Part shown: positions 24,121-36,149 of the stretch, one piece after another
How positions within the stretch are numbered: position 1 is the first letter of the stretch
Layout: every line of letters starts with the position of its first letter
NCBI GenBank assembly: GCA_011009095.1
Contig: VTPC01006119.1
Coordinates: forward strand, 40,651-104,650
Direction: 5' to 3'
Length of the DNA stretch: 64,000 nt
From: Ignelater luminosus
Lineage: Eukaryota; Arthropoda; Insecta; Coleoptera; Elateridae
Position numbers and translations under genes: made by a program
Notes under the pieces: model-generated
Databases searched by the model: none
Told to the model about the DNA's origin: nothing
The model's input: the letters and a program-made list of their open reading frames with translations, nothing else

Positions 24121-25660
24121 CTCAACGACTAGCATGTCCTAGCAAAGGAATTACGTAAGCTGATTTTCAAATATTAATAATCAGCTTAAGATTTTTCCAA
24201 CACTTCAACCTCTTAGAAAGGACAGTAAAATAATATGATTTTAACAACATAACTAAGAGAACTTAAATTGCTGACCGGTCCAGACAGATAAAATCGTCAG
24301 AAGCTTATTATCAGCTATTATCATCACAGAAAGGGTTACGTTTTGCCGATTTGTTAGCAAAGACTAAGAATCTCTATGATCTTCCTAAATAATTTGCACG
24401 ACAAATGAAGAACACATCGAGCAATAATAATTCAATATAAAACGTTCGTTATAAACCTCCTTAGAATATCATTATCAGAATTTGTTTGACTTTTCTGTTC
24501 ACAAGACCCAAATAATTATTAAATTTAAACACCCAAGGCAATTTTAACAAAGGAATTGAATCACCAGGTGGCGGTGTAGTATTTATAATCAGATTAAAAC
24601 TGAAAAGAGAAAGTTTATGCCCGCAGACAAAATTAAGGCCTGACGTCACTACAACGTTCTACTTACCGTCGAGTCTGGAACTCTTGTAATTGTGTTTTAA
24701 GAATATGCAGAAAAGCCTTGTTACTAGAAAACTACTAAGTGGCGTGTACCGTAAACTTTCTCTCTAAATAAAGATTATTTATTATCATTGTTAGTTTTGC
24801 TGTTCGCCGCGACGCGCAAGACATAAAGTTGAACTTTGAGCCATGATAACTAAAACATAAATTTTCTATGTTTTTATATCACCAAATCGGTGACTTGCAG
24901 CATTATGGGCGTAAGAACTCCAATTTTCATTTTACAGTTTCAAATCACAAACCGGAACGGAACCAAAAAAATAGCAGAAAAAATAAGTAAATAAATTTTT
25001 ACTGGATTTTGCATACGCACACGACTAGCTTGTCTTCACAAAGGAATTGCATCACCTGATTTTAAAACGCTAAAACAGTGGGATCCAGTATGTAAATTTA
25101 AATTTTCTAACGCATCCGTTCACGTACTGGTTTCTTAGACAAGAAAACTACTAGTTTTTCTAGTGAGAAGTTAAATCATTCTTACAAATTATTACTCAAT
25201 TTCGCTTACGCACGACGATTACCTTTTCCTTACAAAGAGATTACATCATCTACTTTAAAACTGCATACATCTTAGGGTCTAGTATTAAAAATACCTCAGT
25301 TTCAAATATTCTCACGCACTGATTTTTTAGAATAGGCAATAAAATGGTATGGATTTAACAGCATACTTCTGCGAACCTAAATAAATCTTTTATCGTAAAA
25401 TAAAATCATCCTTATAAGTTATTATCCATTTTGCTTGCGTACGACGATTAATTCGTCCTAACAAAGCGATTGCATCATCTCGTTTTAAAATACAGACAAT
25501 ATAAGATTCAGTACTTAAAATTGCAATAAATTACTAAATTTTCCATTAAAAAGTAAAATCATCTTTTTGACAAACGCACCACGATTAGCTCGTTCTGACA
25601 AAGGAATTACGTTACCTCGACTTAAAATGCATCAAACATATGTTCAGTATCGTCTTTTAA
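24121..25660 (+). repeat. Array of diverged tandem repeats, unit about 140-230 bp
   Basis: A module reading roughly 'ACGACGATTA--TCGTCCTAACAAAG-GATTGCATCA', followed by a TTTTAAAA-like stretch, recurs at about 24121, 25018, 25211, 25441 and 25580, with a partial copy at 24541. Between modules a second conserved part recurs (a run like 'TTAGAATAGGCAATAAAATGGTATGGATTTAACA' with 'TAAAATCATCCTTATAAGTTATTA' after it), for example at 24215-24330 and 25335-25420. Full units are about 195-230 bp and a short one is about 138 bp. The copies are diverged and none encodes a protein. Confidence 0.72.
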
Positions 25661-25819
25661 AACTAGAACCTAGTAGCTTGAGTCACTAGATTTTGAACTT
25701 CTATCGCACTTTTGAATACTATTTCAAAGTTAATAATAAATAATAAATAATAAAATAAAAAATACTTGGGTGCCTAAAGAAATGCTTACGCTCGGAATAA
25801 GCTAAAGAAATCGCATACG

Positions 25820-26124
25820 TAATAAAGAAATAAGACGCAGAACCAACGTGGATGACGTTATTGAACGAATTGCAAGTCCAAAGTGGAGCTGGGCCAGGTC
25901 ACGTAGCCAAGCAAGATGATTCAACGTGGACTAAACACCTAGTTCAAACGAGATCCAGACAACATAAAAAAAAGTTGGTCGACCACAGAAGAGATGGGTG
26001 GATGATATTTAGGAAAAGCTGGGAAGAAATTGGCATCAGAGCAAAAGAGTGGAAACGTCAAGGAGAGGCCTATGTCCAGGAGTGGACTAACAGGGGCTAT
26101 TACAGGAGAAGAATAATCCTGTAA
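25820..26124 (+). pseudogene. C-terminal piece of a LINE reverse-transcriptase ORF
   Basis: The end of many insect LINE ORFs has a 'W-GHVAR--D-RW---L--W-P------GRPP-RW-DDI' region followed by 'W---AKDR--W---GEAYVQ-WT'. Here the frame reads SGAGPGHVAKQDDSTWTKHLV and later RAKEWKRQGEAYVQEWTNRG. Between them the GRP-RWVDDI block sits in a neighbouring frame (KKVGRPQKRWVDDI, near 25970-26010), so one indel has shifted the frame. Only this tail is present. It lies at the right side of the repeat array, as a 5'-truncated insertion would. Confidence 0.75.
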
Positions 26125-26950
26125 CTTATCGGAATAAATAGCGTTTGAAATCTAGACTTCTTCTGCCAAACTGGTTAAGCGGGAGTTGCTAGGTTTTGAC
26201 AGAGGATGATAAAGTATTCAAAACACATCCGATCAGAAGTTTCCATCGCGACCGTTTATACTTTGATTTCTTGAAAAAGGCAATGAAATAGTGAATTTAT
26301 CACTAAGAAACTATTCTTACAAAAAATTCTTAACAATCGAACAATAATTATTTTTTCTCAGCACAATAATACATCAAATAATAATTTCAAACCACAAACC
26401 AGAAGAAGGACATTTTTATCAATAGAGATATAGAGGATGGAAGCTGTATCAGCCTGTAGATTTTCTAAAGTGTTTGTGACTCGCTTTCTAAGTCATCAAA
26501 ATTAAATCTTCTACGAAGCTGTATATAATTTGCAACGTAATCCAACTTTTGCATAAAATCTTCATAGACCCAATAATAACTACAGTTTTCCTATATGATA
26601 ACTAATTCATGCGTTTTGTTCTTTCAGGTGAGTCCGATAAAAAGCAGTCAATACTAAGGGTTGTTGGTAAGTACCTAATAATAATACATTCATCTAGAAA
26701 TCCATGCTAACCTACAAGCATTATCTAAGTTTGGATTGCTGTACAACAAACCCAAAATCAAAAGCTGAAATGTCCAAATAAGGTCATTTAGGTCAATTTT
26801 TTAAAAGCACCCAGATTTATTTGCAAGTACCTGTAAAAATGTCCACGTTTCAGGTTTATGATTCTTGTAAGTGTAAATTAAAGGAAATTGGGAAAGCCAC
26901 AAAGCCTCTGAAATAAATTAGAAACAAACTAGCGCAGTGCAATATAAAAC
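26125..26950. other. AT-rich DNA; sequence related to the 24-25.7 kb repeats
   Basis: The stretch 26260-26400 has the 'TTTCTTGAAAAAGGCAATGAAATAG' and 'TTTCAAACCACAAACCAGAAG' pieces, which resemble parts of the repeat array (about 25335 and 24938). No gene is recognised. Confidence 0.4.
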
Positions 26951-28220
26951 TTGAACTTTGTCGTCTCCAGCTTGCTTGGTTCTGCGCTAGAAGACGTGCC
27001 TCCGGCAAACTAGTGTCGCCTTCTACTTCCTTCCATTCCTGCCAGTTACACTAGTTTTGCCTTCCTTGTCTCCTCCATTCTCTCTACGTAGCCAAACCAT
27101 CTAAGTTGGTTCGACTTCTAGGCTGGATCTAATATCTGTAGTACGGTTCCTTACTCTGTCTGTTTTTGCTTACGCAAGAATCTCATTTTCATTGCGTAAA
27201 TTTTGCTATAAGAATTTTGTTTCAAAACTTAAATCTCCTGACCACAGAGAAGGTCGGGATGTAAATACTGTTGCATGCCGTCAGTATAACATTTTTGGTT
27301 ACTGCTCGATTATACAGGAGTCTGTACTTTATAGCATTGAAAAGACGCCCTGAAGAGGATACTCTTTGCGTCTCTACGTCTACTTTACCATCTTGGCTTT
27401 TATGAGTCTCTAGGTATTTGAAGAAATCAACTTGCGTCCATCCCATAACATATTGTGCATTTCTGCAGGTCTTCCTGATGTCATCATTATTTTAGTTTTC
27501 ACTACATTATATATTTTTATTTTCGCTTTAGCTCCTTCCAGATGTAGAGGTTGAACTGGAGATGCCTTGCCGATGTTGCTAGCAATTTCTGAAAATATTC
27601 CTTCTATACCTTTTTGTTTTCCATCACTTAATACTTCAGTGGGTACTTTTTCTCTTTCTTCATATTTTTTAAAACTCTGAAGAATAACTTTTGGTTGTGG
27701 CTTTCGGCCAAATTCCTCCCACGATCTGACTTTTGCCTCTTCTACCTTTACCTTCCTTATTCTTCTCTTTTCCTTGTACTACTATTATAGCTGCTAGTAA
27801 AAGATCTCTTTATACGCTACTAATGCTTTACCATTGGGAGCATACGCCGCTATAAGAGTATTGGCCCGAAATTCCCAGTCCCACTCACAGTCATACCTCT
27901 TTCATTCGTAAACTCAATTCTTTAGACTGTTTGCAATTTTTCTTTGTCTAACCCTGAATACAACAAAAAGAAGACAGTCTTCATGCAGTTGTTTTCAACC
28001 CTGTTTTTTTTCTTATTAGTTTCGGTCACAATTAAGCCCAGTTTATATTTTTTTGTTTCCTCCATTATGTTTGTTTCTTTCCCCGTGATGTCTCCAATGT
28101 TTCACGCAACCTTTCGCGCCTTGTCGTTATTCCAAAAGACTGTTCGGTTTTTTCTTGTGCTTGTTTACTTTAAATCGGGTGATGTTGGGCACATCTGGGA
28201 CTGGCCCACTGTACTCTAGC
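26950..28220 (-). mobile_element. LINE remnant with most of the RT deleted
   Basis: Read on the minus strand. From about 27870 to 27540 comes the late endonuclease (LIAAYAPNGKAL-like decayed block) and a Lys/Glu-rich linker (VEEAKVRSWEEFGRK). From about 27530 to 27420 is the end of RT (VKTKIMMTSGRP, then FFKYLETHKSQDGKVDVE). From 27400 to 27000 is the C-terminal region: RVSSSGRLFNAIKYRLL, NVILTACNSIYIPT, MKMRFLRK and LRWFGYVERMEETR. The RT catalytic blocks between linker and C-terminus are missing, so a large internal deletion has joined them. This fits the RTE/I-like LINEs of insects with the 'YLGHIISEDGKVD' signature. Confidence 0.72.
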
Positions 28221-28689
28221 GCGGTGAGGTAAGGCTTTCGTATCTAATCCCTAAGCTTCAGCCTGATGTTATTGCCTACTATTTTACCTGGGGTTGTTAC
28301 CCAGACTGATTCGTGAACCCTCCCCCTCGATCGAGCTTAGAACCTGCATGCGGTGCAATCTAAATTAAATGTTCTTTTTAACTTTTCTAGTCTAAGGCCA
28401 CGCACCCCATCATTAATTTCCTTTAACTTAACTCTATATAAGGGAATGTGAAAAAAAGTTTAGTTAAATTAAAAAAATTTGTGATTCGCATAGCTTTGGC
28501 GTCAACGTGAAAGTTTGAAGGTGGCGCAGACTCCCATTAAAATAGAAACAAACATTGTTAGCTTAAGATCACTCGATCATTAGTCTTCTTTAAAATAATC
28601 TGTAACGCACTTCCGAGACGGTTCGGGTAGATTGGAGAACGCTTGGATACTGTTCTGAACTAGAAGATTTTAAAAAGAGAAAACTTTTG
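28221..28689. other. Short unassigned stretch
   Basis: The GC-richer start (28220-28350) may belong to the 5' part of the minus-strand LINE. I see no conserved motif in it. Confidence 0.35.
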
Positions 28690-29620
28690 TCTGATAATTT
28701 TTAAAAGTTGGTACGCCAATAGTTCTTCAAATGATAAACAAATATTGAAAAGTGATTTTTATGAAGCATTCAAAATTCCTGGAGAACTGGAGAAAAGGCA
28801 GACCTAAAAACCTTATTGTCGCAAAGTGAGCTTTTGATTTGAATTGAGATAGAGGAGCCTCGAGATAAAGATAATAAGGAATTTGCAACTAATGAAGAAA
28901 TATTTAAAAAAAAATTCACACATTGAATTAGACATTTTGAAAAAATTGAAACGAAAAAAGAAAGAAGCTCATCTTCAAGAAGACATCAAAATATATATGT
29001 TCAAGCAAGCATTGTACTAGCCCTAAATGATGAACAAAATTGGAAAGTAATACATTGGTTTATATCAATCTTCTTAAACAGCTGAAGAAAGAAGATCCCA
29101 GACCTTCTAATAAAATAGTTTGTTACTTGTAATTACGAAACCCCCAAATTATAATGCAAACATTAATACAAAGTAAACACTTTACTAGATCTGGGAATTA
29201 TAAACAAATATCAGGAAAGTGGTTCATAAGTGATGTACCAAGGAAAAAAAATGCAAAAACTTGTTCTATCAAAGCAGGTTTGGCTCAAAAGTTTCAAAAA
29301 GGCGATATTTTGGCGCAAACTTTTAGGCAAAATATTACACATGTGCTGGAAAGTAAACATGATGCTTAGAGAAGGGAAACGAGGCAGAAATAGACTTGAG
29401 AAGAAAGACGGAAAATATTTGAAAACGTCTAGCTATATGGTAAACTTGAAAAAGATATTGATGATGCAGAGCAAGTCTTCTTTGTTGAGAAAGACCAGAG
29501 ATGAGTTTTTTTCAATCGTTCTCTTAGTATTATCTAAGCCGAAAAGCTTTTAGAGCTGTTCCACTTGAGTTATCTAAAATAAGAAAAGGATGATGAACAA
29601 CAAAAAGTCCAAAATGCGTG
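28690..29620 (+). other. Decayed coding-like region of unknown origin
   Basis: Several Lys/Glu-rich frames follow each other on the plus strand with only one or two stops each. They include the partly overlapping frames 29154-29369 and 29230-29553 and a continuation reading DAEQVFFVEKDQR near 29463-29502. The amino-acid composition and the spacing of stops look like an old protein-coding sequence rather than random AT-rich DNA. I recognise no family. A transposon protein is the most likely source given the surroundings. Confidence 0.3.
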
Positions 29621-31862
29621 TCCAGTTATTGAGAGTTAATTTATTCAATTATTGAATGTGTTGCGCATTCCTTCTTTTGCTCCCTCCCAAGTGATTGAAC
29701 AACTAAAAAAACTATTTTTATGTTTTTTGCCAAATTTCCCAACACAACTACTAAATCAAGAGATAGGATCAAGATCACAAAAACAGATTATCAAAAAAAT
29801 TAAATAAAAATTAAAAACTTAATTAACCTAATCAAAGCTTTAATTTTGTAAGTATTTAGTGTAGTATACCTTATCCGAGGGGTCAAATTGTCTTTCTCCA
29901 GGTGTATTCAAGGTCTGCGCTTTACAAAGAAAAAAAATGTAGTGTCATGAAATATTGAAAACTACTACCCAGGTCAAAAACAGTATACAGTTGTAGGCAA
30001 TCTTGTCTTTCATACCTACTTGTAGTGTCGTTGTGTTCCATAGAATATTCTTATGGAAACTCCAACACGAGAAGATTGGTTCATATTCAAGGCAGATTGA
30101 AAGTGGTAGAAGCCAAAAAAGATTAAGATAAGTTAAAGTTCAATGGGAAGTAAGAGACTGTCACTGACAAAACCCTAAAAAGAGGCCTTATGCCCGTGCA
30201 GAATTAAATTTGATGGGATGGGTTCTTAGATAACACTCTAAAATTGACTCAAAACTTAATACAGAAGACTTAGGTTCTGTTTGAAGATGTCACAGTTTGG
30301 TAGAGCGCCAGGAATCAAATCAAAACTGCCGCATTCGTTGACATGATTGAGCATTAACAAACACCTGGTAAGATAGAGAACGATATGATAGCAGTGAACA
30401 CTGTATGCTCTTGTCATCATAAAAACAAGTTGACTGGTAACCATCACCAAAGGGTTGAAGGCAGCAGAAAGATTGTGATTTTCAATTTGCAGTGTTCTAG
30501 CGGTCAGAGAACCATCCCATACTCTGGTGGTAATCCACACCAGAGAAAGTACCTTTTCGGTATTTTACGCGGAAAGCTTCTAAGCTCTGGAGCATCGACA
30601 ACACAATAATGTTTAGCTTTCTTAAAGATTAACGAATTTCCAGTGATATTAGATAGTTCTTTTAGAACAAAAGAATCGCTGAACGATACTTGTAATCTTA
30701 CGAAGAGTGAACGAAAGATTTGGTGCCTCAAAACATCAACACACATTTGGTAAACTTTTACCGCACAAACACTAAAGAAGTTTTTTCGATGATCCCGATA
30801 AGTTAATATTTCACTAACGCGCGGTACGACAAATTCAGAGAAAGGTTCTCAGCAAACAAAAACTCGCTTGGATCCGTCCAAGCACGAACGAAAATTAAAA
30901 TTCACAGAACCAACCTCTGATGAATTTTTAAACAAAACAAATTTGTTCGATACGACACAACATGAGTTGGCGATGCAAATTTTATTCAGAAAACAACCAC
31001 TTTTTACGGGTACTTTTTTCCTCCTGAAGTCTCGTTTTATTTACTTCACGGAAGCTTAGATCACGCCTTCAGAGGTGCCGTAATAATATTACGAAATTGG
31101 ATGTAAACGAAACATGTATGGATGCAAAATGTACTCCACAACCGGCGGAAAATCTACGCGCGCACTAATCTATTGTAAAGAGAACTTCATCAAACTACCT
31201 TTGCTGTGTAGCAATAAAATTTACGCAGCGGCAAAACGATAGGCGGCCCCTCAAAAGAAGCCGCACGTGTATCACAATAAACACCGCACAGGCGGAATTC
31301 TGTTAAGCGCACGTGTTAAATGTAATAAACAAAATAGAGACGAAATTAAAGAAAATATTCCGATAAGCGCGTTTGAATTGGTAAAAAGGTTTTCATTACC
31401 AAAAAGATTTGAACTATGTATATCAGCAAAGGAAACAGTAAAAAGGTAATAAAAGGAAAATAAGGTTACAAATTGGTCAAAAGTGTACAGTAAAGGAAAG
31501 AAACTAAAGGTAGTCAAATCGGGAATTTCTTCATCTGGATCTGGATTTTTATTAAAATATGCAAGACTGCAGAAGTACAACTTTGCGTGCTATACCACTT
31601 GACAATAACTCTAATGCAACTCGCTATAAACCAGGCTGCAGACAATATAAAACTTTCCCTCATGTGCTGGGTTTTGTCCCCAGGAACCAAACTTATGCAA
31701 CATAACCTCACATTTTCAACAAAATCTTTAATTTCAATCATTGTTAATTTACAGCTGACACAAACTCAATTTAAATGCAGAGAAACATAAAGATAATAAA
31801 TAACTAAATGTACAAAAGGTGATCTCACATTCGTCTGCATATTTTATGATGATGATATATAT
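29621..31862. other. Unassigned DNA with weak coding-like frames
   Basis: Minus-strand frames at 30256-30540 and 30504-30746 overlap. They could be one decayed coding region, but neither has a recognisable motif. The block 31060-31330 is GC-richer, with several CGC-containing words, and no assigned function. Nothing else was recognised. Confidence 0.3.
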
Positions 31863-32235
31863 TGTAACGAGCCATCCCTCGAACATACTAAAGAAGTGTC
31901 GAACAGTCTCGGCGTTGCTGGTCAAATGTGCCGGAGAGATCTTGCACTGTCCAGATGTTCCGACCGTCGAATGTGCGGGAAAAGGCGCGAACCTTCTAGA
32001 CTGATCGAGAGGAACGAGGAAACGTATATAAGCGGTAGCATGAATAGAGCCAGGGAGTTCTACAGTAAATAACCGCGTGTAGTTACGAACGAAATAAATA
32101 TAATTAGTGATAAATAAATTATTCTGTACATAAATAAATAATTTAGTGTAAATAAATACTGAAAATAAATTGTAATAAACTAAGTAAAAATAAATACTAA
32201 AAATAAATGAACGTTTTATAAAAAAGTACATTACA
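31863..32235 (+). repeat. Solo LTR of a Ty3/gypsy-type element, 373 bp
   Basis: The block starts TGTAACGAGCC and ends ATTACA, so the termini form the 5-bp inverted repeat TGTAA/TTACA with the standard TG...CA ends. It is flanked on both sides by ATAT (31859-31862 and 32236-32239), a 4-bp target duplication. A TATATAA box lies near 32023, with many AATAAA-like signals downstream. The U3-like half is GC-rich and the end AT-rich, a common LTR layout. A 4-bp ATAT duplication is known for gypsy-group elements such as 17.6 and 297. No internal region is present, so the body was lost by LTR-LTR recombination. Confidence 0.82.
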
Positions 32236-32239
32236 ATAT

Positions 32240-33175
32240 GATAAGTATCTGCCAATTATAAAAGATAAATTGGACAGTCTTGAGGAAAGACAGAGAAGAT
32301 TCAGAAAAGAAAGAGGAACAAATGATCAAATATTCATAATGAGATAAATAACAGAAAAAGCAGTAACAATTTATATAAATATGTAGAAAGCATTCGATAG
32401 AATAAGAAGAAAAGATGTTTGGAGAATCCTAGAAGAAAGAAAAATCGAACAAGTTCTAATAAAATGCATCTAAAGCTTATACGGAAAAATTAGAAAGTTA
32501 CGTAAGAGTGAGAAATGAAGAATCACAGCCTTTTGTTAGTAAAATTTAGTTGAAGCAGGGCTGCGTTTAACTTAGTACTAGACGATGTGGTAAAAACAAT
32601 ATAGATAAAAATTGAAGAACTACAATGTAGGATACTGAAAGCCAAAAAATATACAAATAACAGAGCTACTCGTATATTACGCGGATGATCTAGTAATTTT
32701 TAAGGAATCAGAGAAACAGCTGCAAGAAAATATAAATATTTTAACGAAGAACATGATAATAAGTAAAGAAAAATCCGAAACAATGATAGTCGGAAAACAA
32801 GAAGGAAAACATAACACATAAAACATAATACAGAAGATCAGAGTAACAAGTATAGAAATGAGAAATGAGAAATAAAATTAAAAATTAATTATTTAGAGAA
32901 AAATTGAAAATAAACCCTGTTACAGCAACTATAGAACAAGGACAACTTAGATGGCTCGTACATGTTCTAAGAAGAGGGGAAGAAAAAGTAGTAAGACAGT
33001 TAGGTATATGAAGCAAAGAAAATTGGGCAAAAAAGAGGAACAAAATGGGAAAATGTAAAAATATTGGCAACAGACAGAAAAAAAATGAAAGAAAATGTGG
33101 AAGAAAACAACGGCGAATTCAACTCTAATTTAACTCTACACCGAAAGGTAGAAGCGTTCCAGTTTAAGTAACTAA
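32240..33175 (+). pseudogene. 5'-truncated LINE, reverse transcriptase to C-terminus
   Basis: The plus strand starts inside the RT just after the solo LTR: LEERQRRFRKERGTNDQIF corresponds to the 'EEQ-GFRKGRGT-DQIF' block. Next come KAFDRIRRKDVWRILEERKIE (the usual 'EKAFDRV' block; its Phe reads Ser here, as KHSI in another frame), then a decayed region, then LVYYADDLVIF near 32665-32700 with intact YADD. KSETMIVGKQEGK follows. The C-terminus has GQLRWLVHVLRRGEEKVVRQ near 32935-33000 and an AKK-G-KRGTKWEN stretch. Stops and shifts are frequent. Confidence 0.8.
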
Positions 33176-35399
33176 GTATCTTCCAATTATGTACTTCAAA
33201 ATCATAAACAATCCAACTGTGAACAAATATTCAATATAAAAATTTGACAGAAAGTCCAATCATAGGTAAGATGGGGATGATCAAGATAATACTCTTAGGC
33301 AGCATAAAGGAATTCCAGTTGGACAACTCTACTTTGTAATTTATAAGATCTAAGAACAACTGCTTTTATTAGAACCTGTGGTGCGTTTTTACATTAGGCG
33401 CTTCTTGGCTCAATAATTTGGCAAAAATCTAACTGTTTCTCTTGGACAGCAACAACGCAATAACAACAAAAATGTAAAACAAAAACAAAATTAAAAATCT
33501 GCTGAACTTTACACATTTACCTTTAACCCTTTGTTCATCAGTGATATTTTTTATCTCAAACACCCTAAAGCTTCAGCCTCTTCCCTTGTATTAAAAGTTA
33601 ATTTTATTAAAAGGTTTGTTACATAATTAAAAGTGAAGTCTGAGAAGTTTCGGGGCGGTATCTGAAAGTTCAAACGGAATTGACCTGTATGGTTTTAAAT
33701 AAGCCATGATGGTGGATTGTCAGGGTATTAAACTTCCCATCACGGGCTTATCGATGCAAGCCGTGGCGATTAACCGAGTCCGCTCTCTGTGCGGTTATTT
33801 GAAAATAAAATACACGCGGTGTCATGATGTAGTTCTATTTGCGGGTAAATATTGCCTTTTCACCGACGGGACTGCTTTGTGTTACTGCTTGACATGTTTA
33901 TGCCATCGAAAATACAAGCACGATTAAAAATGGCCAGTGGGAATGAATGGGAATTTCAGTCAATGGCTGCTTCAACTATATGTACATGCTATGAAATTGT
34001 ATATATAGCTCGAAGCAAAGGATTTTAACGTTTTTAATGAATTTTTTAGAAATTCTAAAATAAACCTCAGTGATATATTTGCGTTTATCAACCTTGTCTA
34101 AACAAACAGTTTCATTACTTTTCGTTATTTGTATTACTAAGAGGAGAATGCATTTAAAAAATGGTCGCTGAGTTAAACTGAGCAAAAAGATGTCATCGCT
34201 AAAAAATTTCAGGGTGTTTAGTAATAATCAAGTATGCTTTTGTGCTTTCTATATTAATCTCCTAGAATTATCTAAATTTATAACATTAATCATTTGTTAC
34301 TTGTTGAGTTAAGTAGAAATAAAAAGTGTGCGCCTCTTATTCCTGTCCAAATTTGACTGTTCTCATTCACGATCTAAAAAAAGTTTATGTAACATAGGTA
34401 CACCTACAGTGAAATTTTCTGTTTTGGAATGAAAAAAGTTATGAAATACACCATTTATATATTATTTCAAAAACAGTTAAATAATAAACTTTTATTTGGA
34501 GATATATTCAGAAGGTCACCACCTGAATAATAGAATTATTCAACTCTGCAAAGCAATATTTGAATTCATGTGCACGTTTTCATCGGTTTTCATGACGGTT
34601 CCGATTCACATATTCGACCTAAATGAGTACTACATTTGTATATTAAAACCTATCGAATTTATATTTAAGCTTTTCAAATTGGTTTACTATCAATTTAAAT
34701 TAATTACTGTATCAGTGAATTTATGGTGAAGAGTTACAATCAAATGGATCCCAAACCAAAATTTTTAAAATTTTCTATAAAAGGAACTCATAGAAATTAT
34801 GTTTGAAACATCAACAAAGTTCGTACGTACCCAATTGATATAAAAAATGGATTAATAATAAAATAAATACTGGAAGATTTAAAGCACTTTGAGTAGTTAG
34901 AAGAAAATCTACCTGCTAATTGTTAAATGATCCTTACTAAAAGTATTCCACAAGATCCCAAATTTTTTGATCAAATTGTTTGGTTTTTCAGTTATAATGA
35001 GGTAGCTTTTAATAAAGTGACCCAAGCTGTATTAAAAGTATCGGCTGTTACTAATAACATTTAGAAATGGCTAGAAATAACAACGCTATAAGTCATTAAA
35101 CATACGTGGTGTCGATTTTTATTACCTTTTTATTCAGAAATCGGATTAAGCGCAAACCAGAACCTGTTGCTGAGATTATCAACCAATTAACTATTTCACT
35201 AGTAATTGAAATAAACAAATTGCAATTTTCCGAACTTCGATTATTTACCTTGACAACCCATAATGGTTGTCACTCTTAGAATATTTACCTCTTCCTTGTG
35301 TATTATGTATTTCCCAATTTCTTTTTTTTTTTTGTTATTAGTTTACATTTCGCTTTTTTTAGTTTCCTTTTTAGACACTTTACCTACTTACTTTCCTTG
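33176..35399. other. Unassigned DNA
   Basis: A GC-richer island at 33650-33930 includes a 73-residue plus-strand frame with several Cys residues but no match to a known zinc-finger spacing. The frame at 34496-34729 is hydrophobic and AT-driven. A stretch at 34880-35090 reads almost openly on the plus strand but cannot be assigned. Confidence 0.35.
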
Positions 35400-36149
35400 T
35401 CCGCATCACAGGTAAAATCAAATGATGTTTCTCTAGTCTTGCGCCATAAGGATGGCTCTGTCATTCACTTCGGTAAGATCTCGATGAGTGCAGCCTTCTT
35501 TCCTTAAGTCTGAGCAGACCAAGAAGTGTTCAGCATCTTGTGTTTCTCTACATCCACATCTATCGTCCTCTGCATGTCCTCATCTTTTTAAATTCTTCTT
35601 GCATCGCGAAGTGTTGGTTCTGAGCCTGTTGAGGACTCTCCAAGTAGAATATGATAACTGACTGCCTGCTGTTAGTTCCTCTTTCGATTTTGAGGCCTCA
35701 GTAACCTGCCACAGCTGACAGCGGCGTCGTCCGGTACTGGTTTCGAGTACATCCGTAGAATTTATAAAGTTTTTTCTAGATCTTAAGCTTGTTTGATACC
35801 TCTTTTGTTCAAACACGGTATGACTTGGATCAGTTACTTGCTTCTTCTTCTCAAATTCCGCAGCAATCTCCATTCTGATGGATGGAAGGGCAATACCTAT
35901 CATGGGGTTTTAAACATCCAGATATCATTCGGCCAGAGCGACCCCCTTACTAGAACTGAGTAGTCCGCAGTTGAGAAACATAAGAAAAAAGCAGAAATTC
36001 GGAGCACGTTTGGTTGAGCTCCCCAAGTGGTACCAGTTAGTTTGCGAATTATATTATTCCTAGACAGTATTTTGCCTTGGTATCCTGACAGTGGATCTTA
36101 TAAGTCAGTGTACGGTCCAACTTGACTTCTAAGTATTTTGGTTCAGTGC

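Noticed and set aside
34880-35090. A plus-strand stretch with QDPKFFDQIV and VLKVSAVTNNI resembling the stalk region of a dynein heavy chain, possibly a host pseudogene.
   Set aside because: The similarity is only a few residues, the middle part is missing, and it could not be separated from chance by eye.
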